Source: Takakia lepidozioides
Taxonomy: Eukaryota > Streptophyta > Takakiopsida > Takakiales > Takakiaceae
Direction of reading: 5' to 3'
NCBI GenBank assembly: GCA_030704615.1
Contig: CM060731.1
Coordinates: 10,108,001 to 10,168,000 of the forward strand
DNA: 60,000 nucleotides
Both the position numbers and the translations under genes were made by a program. Shown here in pieces: positions 59,611 through 60,000 of this stretch. Numbering within the stretch: the stretch's first letter is position 1; every line of letters starts with the position of its first letter. The notes under the pieces were generated by a model. It saw only the letters and a program-made list of their open reading frames with translations. It was not told the origin of the DNA and made no database searches.

Positions 59611-60000
59611 CTATAATAACAACAAAAAGGAGTAAGGAGAGGTGTGAATGGAGTGTTTTCTCCATCACATGAAAGTAAATATACAGGAGGGGTTGAGCTT
59701 TCTTGGACAACCACTAAGCAGGTAGTCCGTATGACGAAATCACAAGCTGGGTGTTATTCTCTCTCCAGAGGAAGGTAACACATCCATTTAGTCTGCCTCA
59801 GCCTGTAGTCAGTCTAAGCTTAGTCCTTACTTTCTGCCGGACTCTTTGTTGAAGCTCATTGCTATTACACACTGAAGTATCATAACTGCTCAATACTAGG
59901 TACTGTAACAGCCCTAGGGAGCTCAGAAGGGCTTTGTGTCTGGCTCTTCACAAATAACAGGAGGAAAGTTATGAATGCATACAAAGCCATTTATGAAACT
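59611..60000. other. Intron or upstream part of EH/Pan1
   Basis: The exon starting at 59610 requires an upstream exon that supplies the rest of the second EH domain and one base of its first codon. I find no such exon before the window ends, so this stretch is most likely intron sequence. Confidence 0.6.

Overview
The window looks like nuclear DNA of a streptophyte plant, either a green alga of the charophyte grade or a non-seed land plant. The support is indirect. Genes are split by many GT-AG introns. The proteins are closest to plant versions of RPN6, p24-beta3, VPS35L, GT29 sialyltransferase-like protein and EH/Pan1 of the TPLATE complex. A short plant-type CCCTAAA telomere repeat is also present. 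A charophyte such as Chara is my guess from the retroelement-filled introns; it is not shown by the sequence.

Layout. 1-1130: no gene seen. 1140-1530: decayed duplicate of the RPN6 last exon. 1626-3537 (-): RPN6, two exons, complete. 4044-5623 (+): p24-beta3, four exons, complete, divergent from RPN6 across 506 bp. 7603-11788 (+): IMPACT/YigZ-family protein, six exons, with a LINE array in intron 5. 13335-34726 (+): VPS35L (Retriever subunit), 22 exons, about 961 aa, with LINE copies in at least five introns. 35.9-36.3 kb: a second LINE family. 37634-40663 (-): FAD-monooxygenase pseudogene. 41.2-48.2 kb: gene-poor, with small inverted-repeat DNA transposons. 49837-51117 (+): intronless GT29 sialyltransferase-like protein. 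53221-59610 (-): 3' two thirds of an EH/Pan1 gene whose 5' end lies beyond the right edge.

Four of the gene products act in membrane traffic: p24 in ER-Golgi cargo transport, the GT29 protein in the Golgi, VPS35L in endosomal recycling and EH/Pan1 in endocytosis. I infer no operon-like link from this; only RPN6 and p24-beta3 share a likely promoter region.

The most striking content is a non-LTR retrotransposon family (called LINE-A here). It is confined to introns of the IMPACT and VPS35L genes. Copies are 5'-truncated, have readable target-site duplications of 8-14 bp, end at GA/CT-rich tracts and repeatedly re-insert in the same orientation at the same site, giving head-to-tail stacks. Their 3' end folds into a two-part hairpin with one compensated base-pair change. 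A second family (LINE-B) ends in ATTTC repeats and carries an invariant AAGCTC/GAGCTT stem.
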